Assembly: GCF_030159595.1 (NCBI RefSeq)
Contig: NZ_BSKJ01000008.1
Span: forward strand, 186,001-250,000
From: Pseudomonas putida
GTDB lineage: Bacteria; Pseudomonadota; Gammaproteobacteria; Pseudomonadales; Pseudomonadaceae
Direction: 5' to 3'
DNA: 64,000 bases
Numbering within the stretch: the stretch's first letter is position 1; every line of letters begins with the position of its first letter. The position numbers and the translations under genes were made by a program. The notes below the pieces were generated by a model, which saw only the letters and a program-made list of their open reading frames with translations, was not told where the DNA came from and ran no database searches. Of this stretch, positions 9,055-17,974 are shown piece by piece.

Positions 9055-9073
9055 GGGGCCGCTTTGCGGCCTC
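9055..9073. repeat. GGGGCCGC-TTT-GCGGCCTC stem-loop
   Basis: An 8-bp stem with a TTT loop, one member of a family of near-identical hairpins in this window. It lies between the aceEF terminator and the dipA start, within the dipA leader region. Confidence 0.6.
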
Positions 9074-9092
9074 GATGTGCCTTACGCCAGGC

Positions 9093-9119
9093 AAAAAAAA
9101 GCCCCGCCAATTGACGGGG
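9093..9119 (-). terminator. Intrinsic terminator of the aceE-aceF operon
   Basis: Read on the minus strand, CCCCGTC and GGCGGGG pair around an AATT loop (9102-9119) and are followed by eight T (9100-9093). It lies about 65 bases after the aceF stop. Confidence 0.88.
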
Positions 9120-9151
9120 TTGAGGTACGAGCGTGGCAGCTCGAAAAGGGT

Positions 9152-9176
9152 ACTGCCCCTCGCAAGGAGGGGCAGT
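9152..9176 (-). terminator. Stem-loop just after aceF
   Basis: A 9-bp stem (9152-9160 with 9168-9176) begins 8 bases past the aceF stop. It has no immediate T-run on the minus strand, so it is more likely a 3'-end-protecting hairpin ahead of the terminator at 9093-9119 than a terminator itself. Confidence 0.55.
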
Positions 9177-9184
9177 GGGCTGCC

Positions 9185-10825
9185 TTACAGCAGCATGGTG
9201 CGGATATCGCCCAGCACGTCGCCCAGGCGCTTGGTGAAGCGCGCGGCAGCAGCGCCGTTGATCACACGGTGATCGTAGGACAGCGACAGCGGCAGCATCA
9301 GCTTCGGCTGGAAGGCCTTGCCATCCCACACGGGCTGCATGGTCGCCTTGGAGACGCCCAGGATCGCCACTTCCGGCGCGTTGACGATCGGCGTGAAGCC
9401 GGTGCCGCCAATGTGGCCGAGGCTGGAGATGGTGAAGCAGGCGCCTTGCATGTCGTCGGCCGACAGCTTTTTGGTGCGCGCCTTCTCGGCCAGTGCAGCG
9501 GCTTCGGCAGCCAGTTGCAGCAGGCTCTTCTGGTCGACGTTCTTGATCACAGGGACCAGCAGACCGTCCGGAGTGTCCACGGCGAAGCCGATGTGCACAT
9601 ACTTCTTGCGGATGATGGCCTTGCCGCTTGGCGCCAGCGAGCTGTTGAAGTCTGGCAGTTCCTTGAGCAGGAAGGCGCAGGCCTTGAGCAGCAGTGGCAG
9701 CACGGTCAGCTTCACGCCGGCTTTCTCGGCCACGGCCTTCTGCGCAACGCGGAAGGCTTCCAGCTCGGTGATGTCGGCGGAGTCGAACTGGGTCACATGC
9801 GGCACGTTCAACCAGCTGCGGTGCAGGTTGGCGGCACCGACCTGCATCAGGCGGGTCAGGGCCACTTCTTCCACTTCACCGAACTTGCTGAAGTCGACTA
9901 CCGGAATCGGCGGGATACCAGCGCCACCGGTTGCGCCGGCGGCTGCCGGGGCTTCCTTGGCCTTTTGCATCATCGCTTTGACGTAAACCTGCACGTCTTC
10001 TTTCAGGATGCGACCGTGCGGGCCAGTGGCAGCCACCGCGCCCAGCTCGACACCGAATTCACGCGCCAGCTGACGAACGGCTGGGCCAGCGTGAACCTTG
10101 GCGTTGTTGCCAGCAGCCGGTGCGGTAGCAACCGGTGCAGGGGCCGCCGCCGGGGCGGCAGCGGCAGGTGCGGCGGCAGGAGCAGCCTCAGCCTTGGCCG
10201 GGGCAGCAGCAGCGGCAGGTGCCGGAGCGGCAGCCGGGGCTGCGCCCGCTACTTTCAGCTTGAAGATCAGGTCACCAGTGCCGACTTCGTCTTCCAGCTT
10301 GCACAGGACTTCTTCGACCACGCCAGCAGCTGGCGACGGGATTTCCATGGAGGCCTTGTCGGACTCCAGGGTGATCAGCGACTGGTCGGCTTCGACGGTG
10401 TCGCCGACCTTGACCAGCACTTCGATGATCTTGGCCTTGCCCGACGAGCCGATGTCCGGCACATGGATGTCCTGCACGCTGGCGGCAACCGGCGCTGCGG
10501 CTGGCGCAGGGGCGGCTTCGGCAGCCGGCGCTGGAGCAGCAGCCGGGGCCGCAGCTGCAGCGGCCGGCGCCTCAGGGGCCGCAGCAGCGGCGCCCTCGGC
10601 TTCCAGAACCAGCAGCTCGTCGCCTTCTTTCAGGCGGTCGCCCAGCTTGACCTTCAGTTCCTTGATGACGCCGGCCTTGGGGGCCGGGATTTCCATGGAG
10701 GCCTTGTCGGACTCTAGGGTCAGCAGGCTCTGGTCAGCCTCGATACGGTCACCGACCTTGACGAACAGCTCGATGATTTCACCTTCACCGCTGCCGATGT
10801 CAGGTACGCGAATGAGTTCGCTCAC
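9185..10825 (-). CDS. aceF: Pyruvate dehydrogenase E2, dihydrolipoyl acetyltransferase
   Basis: The 546-residue core subunit transfers the acetyl group from lipoate to CoA. Two lipoyl domains are present, with modified lysines Lys41 and Lys157 in SDKASMEIP. Each is followed by a long Ala/Pro linker. A peripheral-subunit-binding domain lies near residues 245-285 (AVRQLAREFGVEL...GRILKEDV). The C-terminal catalytic domain has the active-site block SYDHRVINGAAAARF. The Ala/Pro linkers give very GC-rich, repetitive DNA. The start is GTG at 10825, with GAGGAG upstream overlapping the aceE stop (13-base gap), so translation is probably coupled to aceE. Confidence 0.96.
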   Translation of the reverse strand: MSELIRVPDIGSGEGEIIELFVKVGDRIEADQSLLTLESDKASMEIPAPKAGVIKELKVKLGDRLKEGDELLVLEAEGAAAAAPEAPAAAAAAPAAAPAPAAEAAPAPAAAPVAASVQDIHVPDIGSSGKAKIIEVLVKVGDTVEADQSLITLESDKASMEIPSPAAGVVEEVLCKLEDEVGTGDLIFKLKVAGAAPAAAPAPAAAAAPAKAEAAPAAAPAAAAPAAAPAPVATAPAAGNNAKVHAGPAVRQLAREFGVELGAVAATGPHGRILKEDVQVYVKAMMQKAKEAPAAAGATGGAGIPPIPVVDFSKFGEVEEVALTRLMQVGAANLHRSWLNVPHVTQFDSADITELEAFRVAQKAVAEKAGVKLTVLPLLLKACAFLLKELPDFNSSLAPSGKAIIRKKYVHIGFAVDTPDGLLVPVIKNVDQKSLLQLAAEAAALAEKARTKKLSADDMQGACFTISSLGHIGGTGFTPIVNAPEVAILGVSKATMQPVWDGKAFQPKLMLPLSLSYDHRVINGAAAARFTKRLGDVLGDIRTMLL

Positions 10826-10838
10826 TTAAAAATACTCC

Positions 10839-13484
10839 TCAGCAGTCCAGTGGGTTGCGCTTGTCCGGGTCGATACCGAACTTGACGATAGCGTCTGCAA
10901 CAACCTTGGGTTCGATCTCGCCACGGTCAGCCAGGGCTTCCAGGGCAGCCAGCACCACGAAGTGGCGGTCGACTTCGAAGAAGTGACGCAGTTTCTTGCG
11001 GCTGTCGCTGCGGCCGTAACCGTCGGTACCCAGGACCTTGAACTCTTTGCTCGGTACCCACTGGCGAATCTGCTCGGCGAACAGCTTCATGTAGTCGGTA
11101 GAAGCGATGACCGGGCCTTTGCGACCGTTCAGGCACTGCTCGACGTAGGTCTCTTGTGGCTTCTGGCCAGGCTTCAGGCGGTTGGCGCGTTCTACGGCCA
11201 GGCCGTCGCGGCGCAGTTCGTTGAAGCTGGTGACGCTCCACACGTCGGCACCGACGTTGAACTCTTCACGCAGGATCTTCGCGGCTTCGCGGACTTCGCG
11301 CAGGATGGTGCCGGAGCCCATCAGCTGTACATGGTGCGCGGCTTCGCGGGTGTCTTCTTCCAGCAGGTACATGCCCTTGATGATGCCTTCCTCGACACCG
11401 GCCGGCATGGCGGGCTGCTGGTAGGATTCGTTCATCACGGTGATGTAGTAGAAGATGTCCTGTTGCTCTTCGGTCATCTTCTTCATGCCGTCCTGGATGA
11501 TCACCGCCAGCTCGTAGCCGTAGGTTGGATCGTAGGTGCGGCAGTTCGGGATGGTGCCCGCCATCATGTGGCTGTGACCGTCTTCGTGCTGCAGGCCTTC
11601 ACCGTTCAGGGTGGTACGGCCGGCGGTACCGCCGATCAGGAAGCCACGCGTGCGGCTGTCGCCAGCGGCCCAGGCCAGGTCGCCAATGCGCTGGAAGCCG
11701 AACATCGAGTAGAAGATGTAGAACGGCAGCATCGGCTGGTTGTGGCAGCTGTACGAGGTACCGGCAGCAATGAACGACGACATGGCGCCGGCTTCGTTGA
11801 TGCCTTCCTCGAGGATCTGGCCCTTCTTGTCTTCGCGGTAGAACATCACCTGGTCTTTATCGACTGGCTCGTAGAGCTGGCCGACCGACGAGTAGATGCC
11901 CAGCTGGCGGAACATGCCTTCCATACCGAAGGTACGGGCTTCGTCCGGGATGATCGGGACGATGCGCTGGCCGATGTCCTTGTCCTTGACCAGTTGCGCG
12001 AGGATACGCACGAAGGCCATGGTGGTGGAGATTTCGCGGTCGCCCGAGCCGTCCAGGATCGCTTTCAGCGTTTCCAGTGGCGGGGTTGGCACGCTGAAGC
12101 TCTTGGCGCGGCGCTGTGGCACGAAACCGCCCAGGGCAGCACGGCGCTCGGCCAGGTACTTGGCTTCGGCAGAACCTTCTTCCGGCTTGAAGAACGGCAG
12201 GTTCTCAAGGTCGGCATCCTTGACCGGGATGTCGAAGCGGTCACGGAAGTGACGCAGGCTGTCGACGTCGACCTTCTTGGTGTTGTGCGCGGTGTTCTTG
12301 GCTTCGCCAGCACCGGTGCCGTAACCCTTGATGGTCTTGGCCAGGATGACGGTCGGCTGCTCTTTGTGGTTAACAGCCTGGTGGTATGCCGCGTAGACCT
12401 TGTACGGGTCGTGGCCGCCACGGTTGAGCTTCCAGATCTCGTCGTCGGACAGGTCTTCGACCATGGCCTTGAGCTCTGGGGTGTTGAAGAAGTTTTCACG
12501 AACGTACGCGCCGTCTTTGGCTTTGTAGTTCTGGTACTCGCCGTCGATGACTTCGTCCATGCGGCGCTGCAGGGCACCGTTGGTGTCCTTGGCCAGCAGT
12601 GGGTCCCAGAAACGGCCCCAGACCACTTTGTTGACGTTCCAGCCACCGCCACGGAACACGCCTTCGAGTTCCTGGATGATCTTGCCGTTGCCGCGAACCG
12701 GGCCATCGAGGCGCTGCAGGTTGCAGTTGATGACGAAGATCAGGTTGTCCAGCTTCTCGCGACCGGCCAGGGCGATTGCGCCCAGGGATTCCGGCTCGTC
12801 GCACTCGCCGTCGCCCATGAAGCACCAGACTTTCTGCTTGCCGGCCGGGATGAAACCGCGCGCTTCCAGGTACTTCATGAAGCGTGCCTGGTAGATAGCC
12901 TGGATCGGGCCCAGACCCATCGATACGGTCGGGAACTGCCAGAAGTCAGGCATCAGCCATGGGTGCGGGTACGAAGACAGGCCGTTGCCGTCCACTTCCT
13001 GACGGAAGTTGTTCATCTGGTCTTCGTTGATGCGGCCTTCCATGAAGGCGCGGGCGTAGACGCCTGGCGAAGCGTGGCCCTGGAAGAAGATCAGGTCGCC
13101 GCCGTGTTCTTCGGTCGGGGCCTGGAAGAAGTAGTTGAAGCCGATGTCGTACAGGGTGGCGCTGGAGGCGAAGCTGGAGATGTGTCCGCCCAGGTCCGAG
13201 TCTTTCAGGTTGGTGCGCATGACCATGGCCAAGGCGTTCCAACGCACCATCGAGCGAATGCGGCGTTCCATGAACAGGTCGCCAGGCATGCGTGCTTCGT
13301 GGGTGACAGGGATGGTGTTGCGGTATGGCGTGGTGATCGCATACGGCAGCTGGGAGCCACTGCGGGTGGCCAGCTCGCCCATACGGGTCATCAGGTAATG
13401 AGCGCGGTCTTCGCCTTCTTTGTCGAGGACCGACTCCAGGGCATCCAGCCATTCCTGGGTTTCGATTGGATCGAGGTCTTGCAT
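10839..13484 (-). CDS. aceE: Pyruvate dehydrogenase E1, homodimeric
   Basis: The 881-residue thiamine-diphosphate enzyme decarboxylates pyruvate and reductively acetylates the lipoyl groups of AceF. The TPP-binding motif begins GDGECDEPES at about residue 224 and ends near N-C-N at about 254. Length is that of the homodimeric (E. coli-type) E1. The ATG at 13484 has GGAG about 8 bases upstream. It is the first gene of a two-gene operon. The 383-base leader contains two palindromes likely to bind a GntR/FadR-subfamily regulator. Confidence 0.96.
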   Translation of the reverse strand: MQDLDPIETQEWLDALESVLDKEGEDRAHYLMTRMGELATRSGSQLPYAITTPYRNTIPVTHEARMPGDLFMERRIRSMVRWNALAMVMRTNLKDSDLGGHISSFASSATLYDIGFNYFFQAPTEEHGGDLIFFQGHASPGVYARAFMEGRINEDQMNNFRQEVDGNGLSSYPHPWLMPDFWQFPTVSMGLGPIQAIYQARFMKYLEARGFIPAGKQKVWCFMGDGECDEPESLGAIALAGREKLDNLIFVINCNLQRLDGPVRGNGKIIQELEGVFRGGGWNVNKVVWGRFWDPLLAKDTNGALQRRMDEVIDGEYQNYKAKDGAYVRENFFNTPELKAMVEDLSDDEIWKLNRGGHDPYKVYAAYHQAVNHKEQPTVILAKTIKGYGTGAGEAKNTAHNTKKVDVDSLRHFRDRFDIPVKDADLENLPFFKPEEGSAEAKYLAERRAALGGFVPQRRAKSFSVPTPPLETLKAILDGSGDREISTTMAFVRILAQLVKDKDIGQRIVPIIPDEARTFGMEGMFRQLGIYSSVGQLYEPVDKDQVMFYREDKKGQILEEGINEAGAMSSFIAAGTSYSCHNQPMLPFYIFYSMFGFQRIGDLAWAAGDSRTRGFLIGGTAGRTTLNGEGLQHEDGHSHMMAGTIPNCRTYDPTYGYELAVIIQDGMKKMTEEQQDIFYYITVMNESYQQPAMPAGVEEGIIKGMYLLEEDTREAAHHVQLMGSGTILREVREAAKILREEFNVGADVWSVTSFNELRRDGLAVERANRLKPGQKPQETYVEQCLNGRKGPVIASTDYMKLFAEQIRQWVPSKEFKVLGTDGYGRSDSRKKLRHFFEVDRHFVVLAALEALADRGEIEPKVVADAIVKFGIDPDKRNPLDC

Positions 13485-13593
13485 GGCTTGCTCCAGGGCG
13501 GAAAGGCAACCAGAATCGATTGCCTGAGATTGCGACTGGCCTTATGGGCAGACGTCGTGAATTCTTGGATTACCGGGGTGTCCTCCGGCGCGT

Positions 13594-13608
13594 TGTAGTT
13601 TTACTACA
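13594..13608. promoter_or_regulatory. Candidate GntR/FadR-subfamily operator 1 of aceE
   Basis: TGTAGTTTTACTACA is a perfect palindrome with 6-bp arms. Its centre, TAGTTTTACTA, fits the TNGTNNNACNA consensus of the FadR subfamily of GntR regulators, which includes PdhR, LldR and GlcC. It is about 110 bases upstream of the aceE start codon. Confidence 0.65.
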
Positions 13609-13645
13609 TTTGCGTTCGCATTTCATGCTTTTACACGACACGAGT

Positions 13646-13660
13646 AGTAGTAAAACTACA
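13646..13660. promoter_or_regulatory. Candidate GntR/FadR-subfamily operator 2 of aceE
   Basis: AGTAGTAAAACTACA is the reverse complement of operator 1 with one end mismatch, and TAGTAAAACTA again fits TNGTNNNACNA. The two site centres are 52 bases apart, close to five helical turns, which would suit cooperative binding. Confidence 0.6.
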
Positions 13661-13867
13661 TTTGTGCGACGTTTGGTCGCACCTTGGCTTGTGAGGAAAA
13701 ACGTTCATGGTGGTTGGCATTGTGTCGCGAACGGGTGGTTCTTGATGTTTGTTGCCAAGTTTTCGTTTTTTTCAGCTATTTCCAACTTTTGTACGACAGT
13801 CCAACCGTGGTCCGGTTTCCCCTTGGCCGCTTTTTCCCCTCTAATTCACGCCGATCAAGGATAGACC

Positions 13868-16801
13868 ATGCGCCTACCTTTGCCGTCCGCTCTGCCCGCC
13901 ACCCTGCAGCCACTGGTCGCTCGCAACCAGCAATTCATCAGTGATGCGGTGACCGCCCACCCCGAACTCGACCTGAATGCCTGGAGCCCGGTGCACCGGC
14001 AACAATTCGACCAGCTTGCCGCTGCCAGCGATTTCGTCCTTGGCCTGGCCCAGCGAGAGCCAGCCATGTTGTTCGCGCTGCTGGCCAGTGGCGAACTGGA
14101 ACGGCGTTACGCGCCGGGTGAGCTGCGCGGGCGAGTCGCCTCAGCCGCCCAGGCGGCGCAGAGCGACGACGAGCTGGCGCGCAACCTGCGCCGCGAGCGT
14201 AACCGCCAGCAGCTGCGCATCATCTGGCGCGACATCACCCGCCAGGCCGAGCTGGGCGAAACCTGTCGCGACCTGTCGGACCTCGCCGATGCCGCCATCG
14301 ACGAAGCCTACCAATGGCTGTATCCGCGCCATTGCCAGCAGTTCGGCACGCCCATCGGCAACCGCAGTGGCCAGCCGCAGCACATGGTGGTGCTGGGGAT
14401 GGGCAAGCTGGGGGCGGTGGAGCTGAACTTGTCGTCGGACATCGACCTGATCTTCGGCTTCCCCGAAAACGGTGAAACCGAAGGGGTGAAGCGCTCGCTG
14501 GAAAACCAGGAGTTCTTCACCCGCCTGGGCCAGCGGTTGATCAAGGCGCTGGACCCGGTGACCGTCGACGGCTTCGTGTTCCGCGTCGACATGCGCCTGC
14601 GCCCCTATGGTTCCGCTGGCGCACTGGTCCTCAGCTTCAATGCCCTGGAGCAGTACTACCAGGACCAGGGCCGCGACTGGGAGCGCTACGCGATGATCAA
14701 GGCGCGTGTGGTGGCGGGCGACCAGGCAGCTGGAGCACAACTGCAGGAGATGCTGCGCCCGTTCGTGTACCGCCGCTATCTGGACTTTTCCGCGATCGAA
14801 GCGCTGCGCACCATGAAGCAACTGATCCAGCAGGAAGTGCGGCGCAAGGGCATGGCCGACAACATCAAGCTGGGTGCCGGTGGTATCCGTGAGGTGGAGT
14901 TCATCGCCCAGGCCTTCCAGCTGATCCACGGCGGGCGCGACCTCAGCCTGCAGCAGCGGCCGTTGCTCAAGGTGCTGGCTACCCTCGAAGGCCAGGGCTA
15001 TCTGCCACCGGCGGTAGTCGCTGAGCTACGCGAGGGGTATGAGTTCCTGCGTTATACCGAGCACGCCATTCAAGCCATCGCCGACCGCCAGACGCAAATG
15101 TTGCCAGAGGGCGAGACCGACCAGGCGCGAGTCGCCTACATCCTTGGCTTTGCCGACTGGGAGAGCTTCCACGCCCAGCTGATGTACTGGCGTGGCCGTA
15201 TCGACTGGCACTTCCGCCAGGTGATCGCCGACCCGGATGATGAAGACGGTGAAGGCGAACTGGTGGTGGGTGGCGAATGGTCGCCGCTGTGGGAACAGGC
15301 GCAGGATGAAGAAGCCGCTGGCCGGCAGCTGGAAGAGGCGGGTTTCAAAGAGCCCGTCGAAGCTTTACGGCGCCTGGCCGGGTTGCGCTCCAGCCCGCAG
15401 CTGCGTTCGATGCAACGTATTGGCCGCGAGCGGCTGGATGCCTTTATTCCACGCTTGCTGGCCCAAGCGGTCGAGCATGACAACCCTGACCTGGTGCTGG
15501 AACGTGTGCTGCCGCTGGTCGAGGCCGTGGCGCGGCGTTCGGCCTATCTGGTGCTGCTCACCGAAAACCCGGGTGCCCTGCGCCGCCTGCTGACCTTGTG
15601 CGCTGCCAGCCCGTGGATTGCCGAACAGATCGCCCTCTACCCGCTGCTGCTCGACGAGCTGCTCAACGAAGGCCGCTTGTTCAGCCCGCCATTGGCGCCA
15701 GAGCTGGCCAGCGAGCTGCGTGAGCGCCTGACCCGCATCCCCGAAGATGACCTGGAGCAGCAGATGGAGGCGCTGCGCCACTTCAAGCTGGCCCACAGCC
15801 TGCGCGTAGCCGCGTCGGAAATCAGCGGCAACCTGCCGTTGATGAAAGTCAGCGACTACCTGACCTGGCTGGCCGAGGCCATCCTTGACCAGGTGCTGGC
15901 CCTGGCCTGGCGCCAGACCGTGGCCCGCCACGGCCAGCCCAAGCGCAGCGACGGCAGTTTGTGCGACCCTGGGTTCATCATCATTGGCTATGGCAAGGTC
16001 GGCGGCCTGGAGTTGGGCCATGGCTCGGACCTGGACCTGGTGTTCATCCACGACGGCGACCCGCAAGAGGAAACCGACGGTGCCAAGCCCATCGACAGTG
16101 CGCAGTTCTTCACCCGTCTGGGCCAGCGCATCATTCACCTGCTGACCACCCAGACCAACTCGGGCCAGCTGTACGACGTGGACATGCGCCTGCGCCCGTC
16201 CGGCGCTTCCGGCCTGCTGGTGAGTTCGCTGGGCGCCTTCGAGCGCTACCAGCAGAACGAAGCCTGGACCTGGGAGCACCAGGCGCTGGTGCGGGCCCGC
16301 GTGTTGGTGGGTTGCAAGCAGGTGGGTGCGGCCTTCGAGGGCGTGCGCGCCAAGGTGCTAGGCCAGTCCCGCGACCTGGAAAAACTGCGCACCGAAGTCA
16401 GTGAAATGCGCGCCAAGATGCGCGGCAACCTCGGGACCAAGGCCACGGCTGCCGGTACGGCGGCCAACGCCTTCGAGGCCGGCGTGCCCTTCGATATCAA
16501 GCAGGATGCCGGCGGTATCGTCGATATCGAATTTATGGTGCAATACGCCGCTTTGGCCTGGTCCCACGACCACCCGGCCATACTCCGATGGACCGATAAC
16601 ATCCGCATTCTGGAAGAGCTGGAGCAGGCGAACTTGATGCCGGCCAGTGACGCGGTGCTGTTGCGTGAAGTGTACAAGGCGTTCCGCTCGGCCTCGCACC
16701 GCCAGGCCTTGCAGAAACAGGCCGGGGTGATCGATGCGGCGCAGTTTGCCGATGAACGCCGCGAAGTGCGGCGGATCTGGGGTGAATTGGGTTTGACCTG
16801 A
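13868..16801 (+). CDS. glnE: Bifunctional glutamine synthetase adenylyltransferase/adenylyl-removing enzyme
   Basis: The 977-residue enzyme adjusts glutamine synthetase by adding or removing AMP according to PII status. Two nucleotidyltransferase domains are visible. The N-terminal one (removase) has SSDIDLIFGF with Asp191 and Asp193. The C-terminal one (transferase) has GSDLDLVFIHDG with Asp721 and Asp723. Linking helical regions are of normal size. The ATG has AAGGA 7 bases upstream. It is divergent from aceE and precedes the LPS core operon by 123 bases, where a separate promoter is likely. Confidence 0.96.
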   Translation: MRLPLPSALPATLQPLVARNQQFISDAVTAHPELDLNAWSPVHRQQFDQLAAASDFVLGLAQREPAMLFALLASGELERRYAPGELRGRVASAAQAAQSDDELARNLRRERNRQQLRIIWRDITRQAELGETCRDLSDLADAAIDEAYQWLYPRHCQQFGTPIGNRSGQPQHMVVLGMGKLGAVELNLSSDIDLIFGFPENGETEGVKRSLENQEFFTRLGQRLIKALDPVTVDGFVFRVDMRLRPYGSAGALVLSFNALEQYYQDQGRDWERYAMIKARVVAGDQAAGAQLQEMLRPFVYRRYLDFSAIEALRTMKQLIQQEVRRKGMADNIKLGAGGIREVEFIAQAFQLIHGGRDLSLQQRPLLKVLATLEGQGYLPPAVVAELREGYEFLRYTEHAIQAIADRQTQMLPEGETDQARVAYILGFADWESFHAQLMYWRGRIDWHFRQVIADPDDEDGEGELVVGGEWSPLWEQAQDEEAAGRQLEEAGFKEPVEALRRLAGLRSSPQLRSMQRIGRERLDAFIPRLLAQAVEHDNPDLVLERVLPLVEAVARRSAYLVLLTENPGALRRLLTLCAASPWIAEQIALYPLLLDELLNEGRLFSPPLAPELASELRERLTRIPEDDLEQQMEALRHFKLAHSLRVAASEISGNLPLMKVSDYLTWLAEAILDQVLALAWRQTVARHGQPKRSDGSLCDPGFIIIGYGKVGGLELGHGSDLDLVFIHDGDPQEETDGAKPIDSAQFFTRLGQRIIHLLTTQTNSGQLYDVDMRLRPSGASGLLVSSLGAFERYQQNEAWTWEHQALVRARVLVGCKQVGAAFEGVRAKVLGQSRDLEKLRTEVSEMRAKMRGNLGTKATAAGTAANAFEAGVPFDIKQDAGGIVDIEFMVQYAALAWSHDHPAILRWTDNIRILEELEQANLMPASDAVLLREVYKAFRSASHRQALQKQAGVIDAAQFADERREVRRIWGELGLT

Positions 16802-16924
16802 AGGGCCGCGATCAGCCATGGACTTGCCTGAGTGGTACACTGTCCGCCACATAGCCTGAATATAAAGAGGGGAGGCCAGGCTGTACCGCAGTCTGTAGCC
16901 TCCCCGAGCGTTTCTGGACTAAGC

Positions 16925-17974
16925 ATGAGAATACTGATCATTGGCCCCAGCTGGGTCGGCGACATGGTGATGGCGCAGACCCTGTTCCAGTGCCTGAAAC
17001 AGCAGCACCCCGACTGCGTGATCGACGTGCTGGCCCCTGAGTGGAGCCGGCCGATCCTGGAGCGCATGCCCGAGGTGCGACAGGCCTTGAGCTTCCCGCT
17101 CGGCCATGGCGCGCTGGAACTGGCCACGCGCCGCCGCATCGGCAAGTCCCTGGCCGGCCAGTACGACCAGGCCATCCTGCTGCCCAACTCGCTGAAGTCG
17201 GCATTGGTGCCGTTCTTTGCCGGCATCCCCACACGCACCGGCTGGCGCGGCGAAATGCGCTTCGGCCTGCTGAACGATGTGCGCAAGCTGGACAAGGCCC
17301 GCTACCCGCTGATGATCGAGCGCTTCATGGCCTTGGCCTACGCGCCCGGCGCCGAGCTGCCGCAGCCGTACCCGCGCCCCAACCTGCAGATCGAAGCGCA
17401 AAGCCGCGAAGCCGCCCTGGCCAAGTTCGGCCTTGAGCTGGACCGCCCGGTGCTGGCGCTGTGCCCTGGCGCCGAGTTCGGCGAGGCCAAGCGCTGGCCG
17501 GCCGAGCACTATGCCGAGGTGGCCGACGCAATGATCCGCCAGGGCTGGCAGGTATGGCTGTTCGGCTCGAAGAAAGACCACCCGGTCGGTGAGCAGATCC
17601 GCGACCGGCTGATCCCGGGTTTCCGTGAAGAGTCGTCCAACCTGGCTGGTGAAACCTCGCTGGCCGAGGCCATCGACCTGATGTCCTGTGCGCATGCCGT
17701 GGTGTCCAACGATTCTGGCCTGATGCATGTGGCCGCCGCGCTGAACCGCCCGCTGGTGGCGGTGTACGGCTCGACGTCGCCCGGCTTCACCCCACCGCTG
17801 GCCGACCAGGTGGAAGTGGTGCGCACCGGTATCGAGTGCAGCCCCTGCTTCGACCGCACCTGCCGCTTTGGCCACTACAACTGCCTGCGCCTGCTGGAAC
17901 CGGGCAAAGTCATCGCCGCCCTGCACAGCTTGAGCGGGCCGGACCTGATCGATACCGTGGCCGAGGTCGACTAA
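16925..17974 (+). CDS. waaF: ADP-heptose:LPS heptosyltransferase II
   Basis: The 349-residue GT9-family enzyme adds the second heptose to the LPS inner core at the cytoplasmic face of the inner membrane. Family hallmarks are MRILIIGPSWVGDMVMAQ at the N-terminus, the nucleotide-sugar site with SNDSGLMHVAAAL, and YGSTSPGFTPP. The ATG at 16925 begins the conserved N-terminus; upstream in-frame codons read through the leader. It is the first gene of a run of seven that abut or overlap (waaF through 23885). waaC begins at the base right after its stop. Confidence 0.96.
   Translation: MRILIIGPSWVGDMVMAQTLFQCLKQQHPDCVIDVLAPEWSRPILERMPEVRQALSFPLGHGALELATRRRIGKSLAGQYDQAILLPNSLKSALVPFFAGIPTRTGWRGEMRFGLLNDVRKLDKARYPLMIERFMALAYAPGAELPQPYPRPNLQIEAQSREAALAKFGLELDRPVLALCPGAEFGEAKRWPAEHYAEVADAMIRQGWQVWLFGSKKDHPVGEQIRDRLIPGFREESSNLAGETSLAEAIDLMSCAHAVVSNDSGLMHVAAALNRPLVAVYGSTSPGFTPPLADQVEVVRTGIECSPCFDRTCRFGHYNCLRLLEPGKVIAALHSLSGPDLIDTVAEVD

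Larger units (their letters stand above)
13485..13867. other. aceE-glnE divergent intergenic region
   Basis: The 383 bases between the divergent aceE and glnE genes hold no credible gene. Nearest aceE lie two related palindromes (13594-13608 and 13646-13660) and a hairpin, GTGCGAC-N5-GTCGCAC (13664-13682). The half nearest glnE is T-rich and includes several TTTT runs but no clear operator. The glnE ribosome site AAGGA is at about 13857. Confidence 0.7.

Noticed and set aside
9077..10717. Open frame of 546 codons opposite aceF, rich in Gly, Ser and Arg
   Set aside because: The low-complexity stretches are the reverse of the Ala/Pro linkers of AceF, not a real repeat protein.
10098..10829. 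Ala-rich repetitive stretch that could be read as a tandem repeat
   Set aside because: It is the coding DNA of the Ala/Pro linkers between lipoyl domains of AceF.
10962..13598. Open frame of 878 codons on the plus strand opposite aceE
   Set aside because: It is a mirror of the high-GC third codon positions of aceE. It has no family motif, no ribosome site and odd composition.
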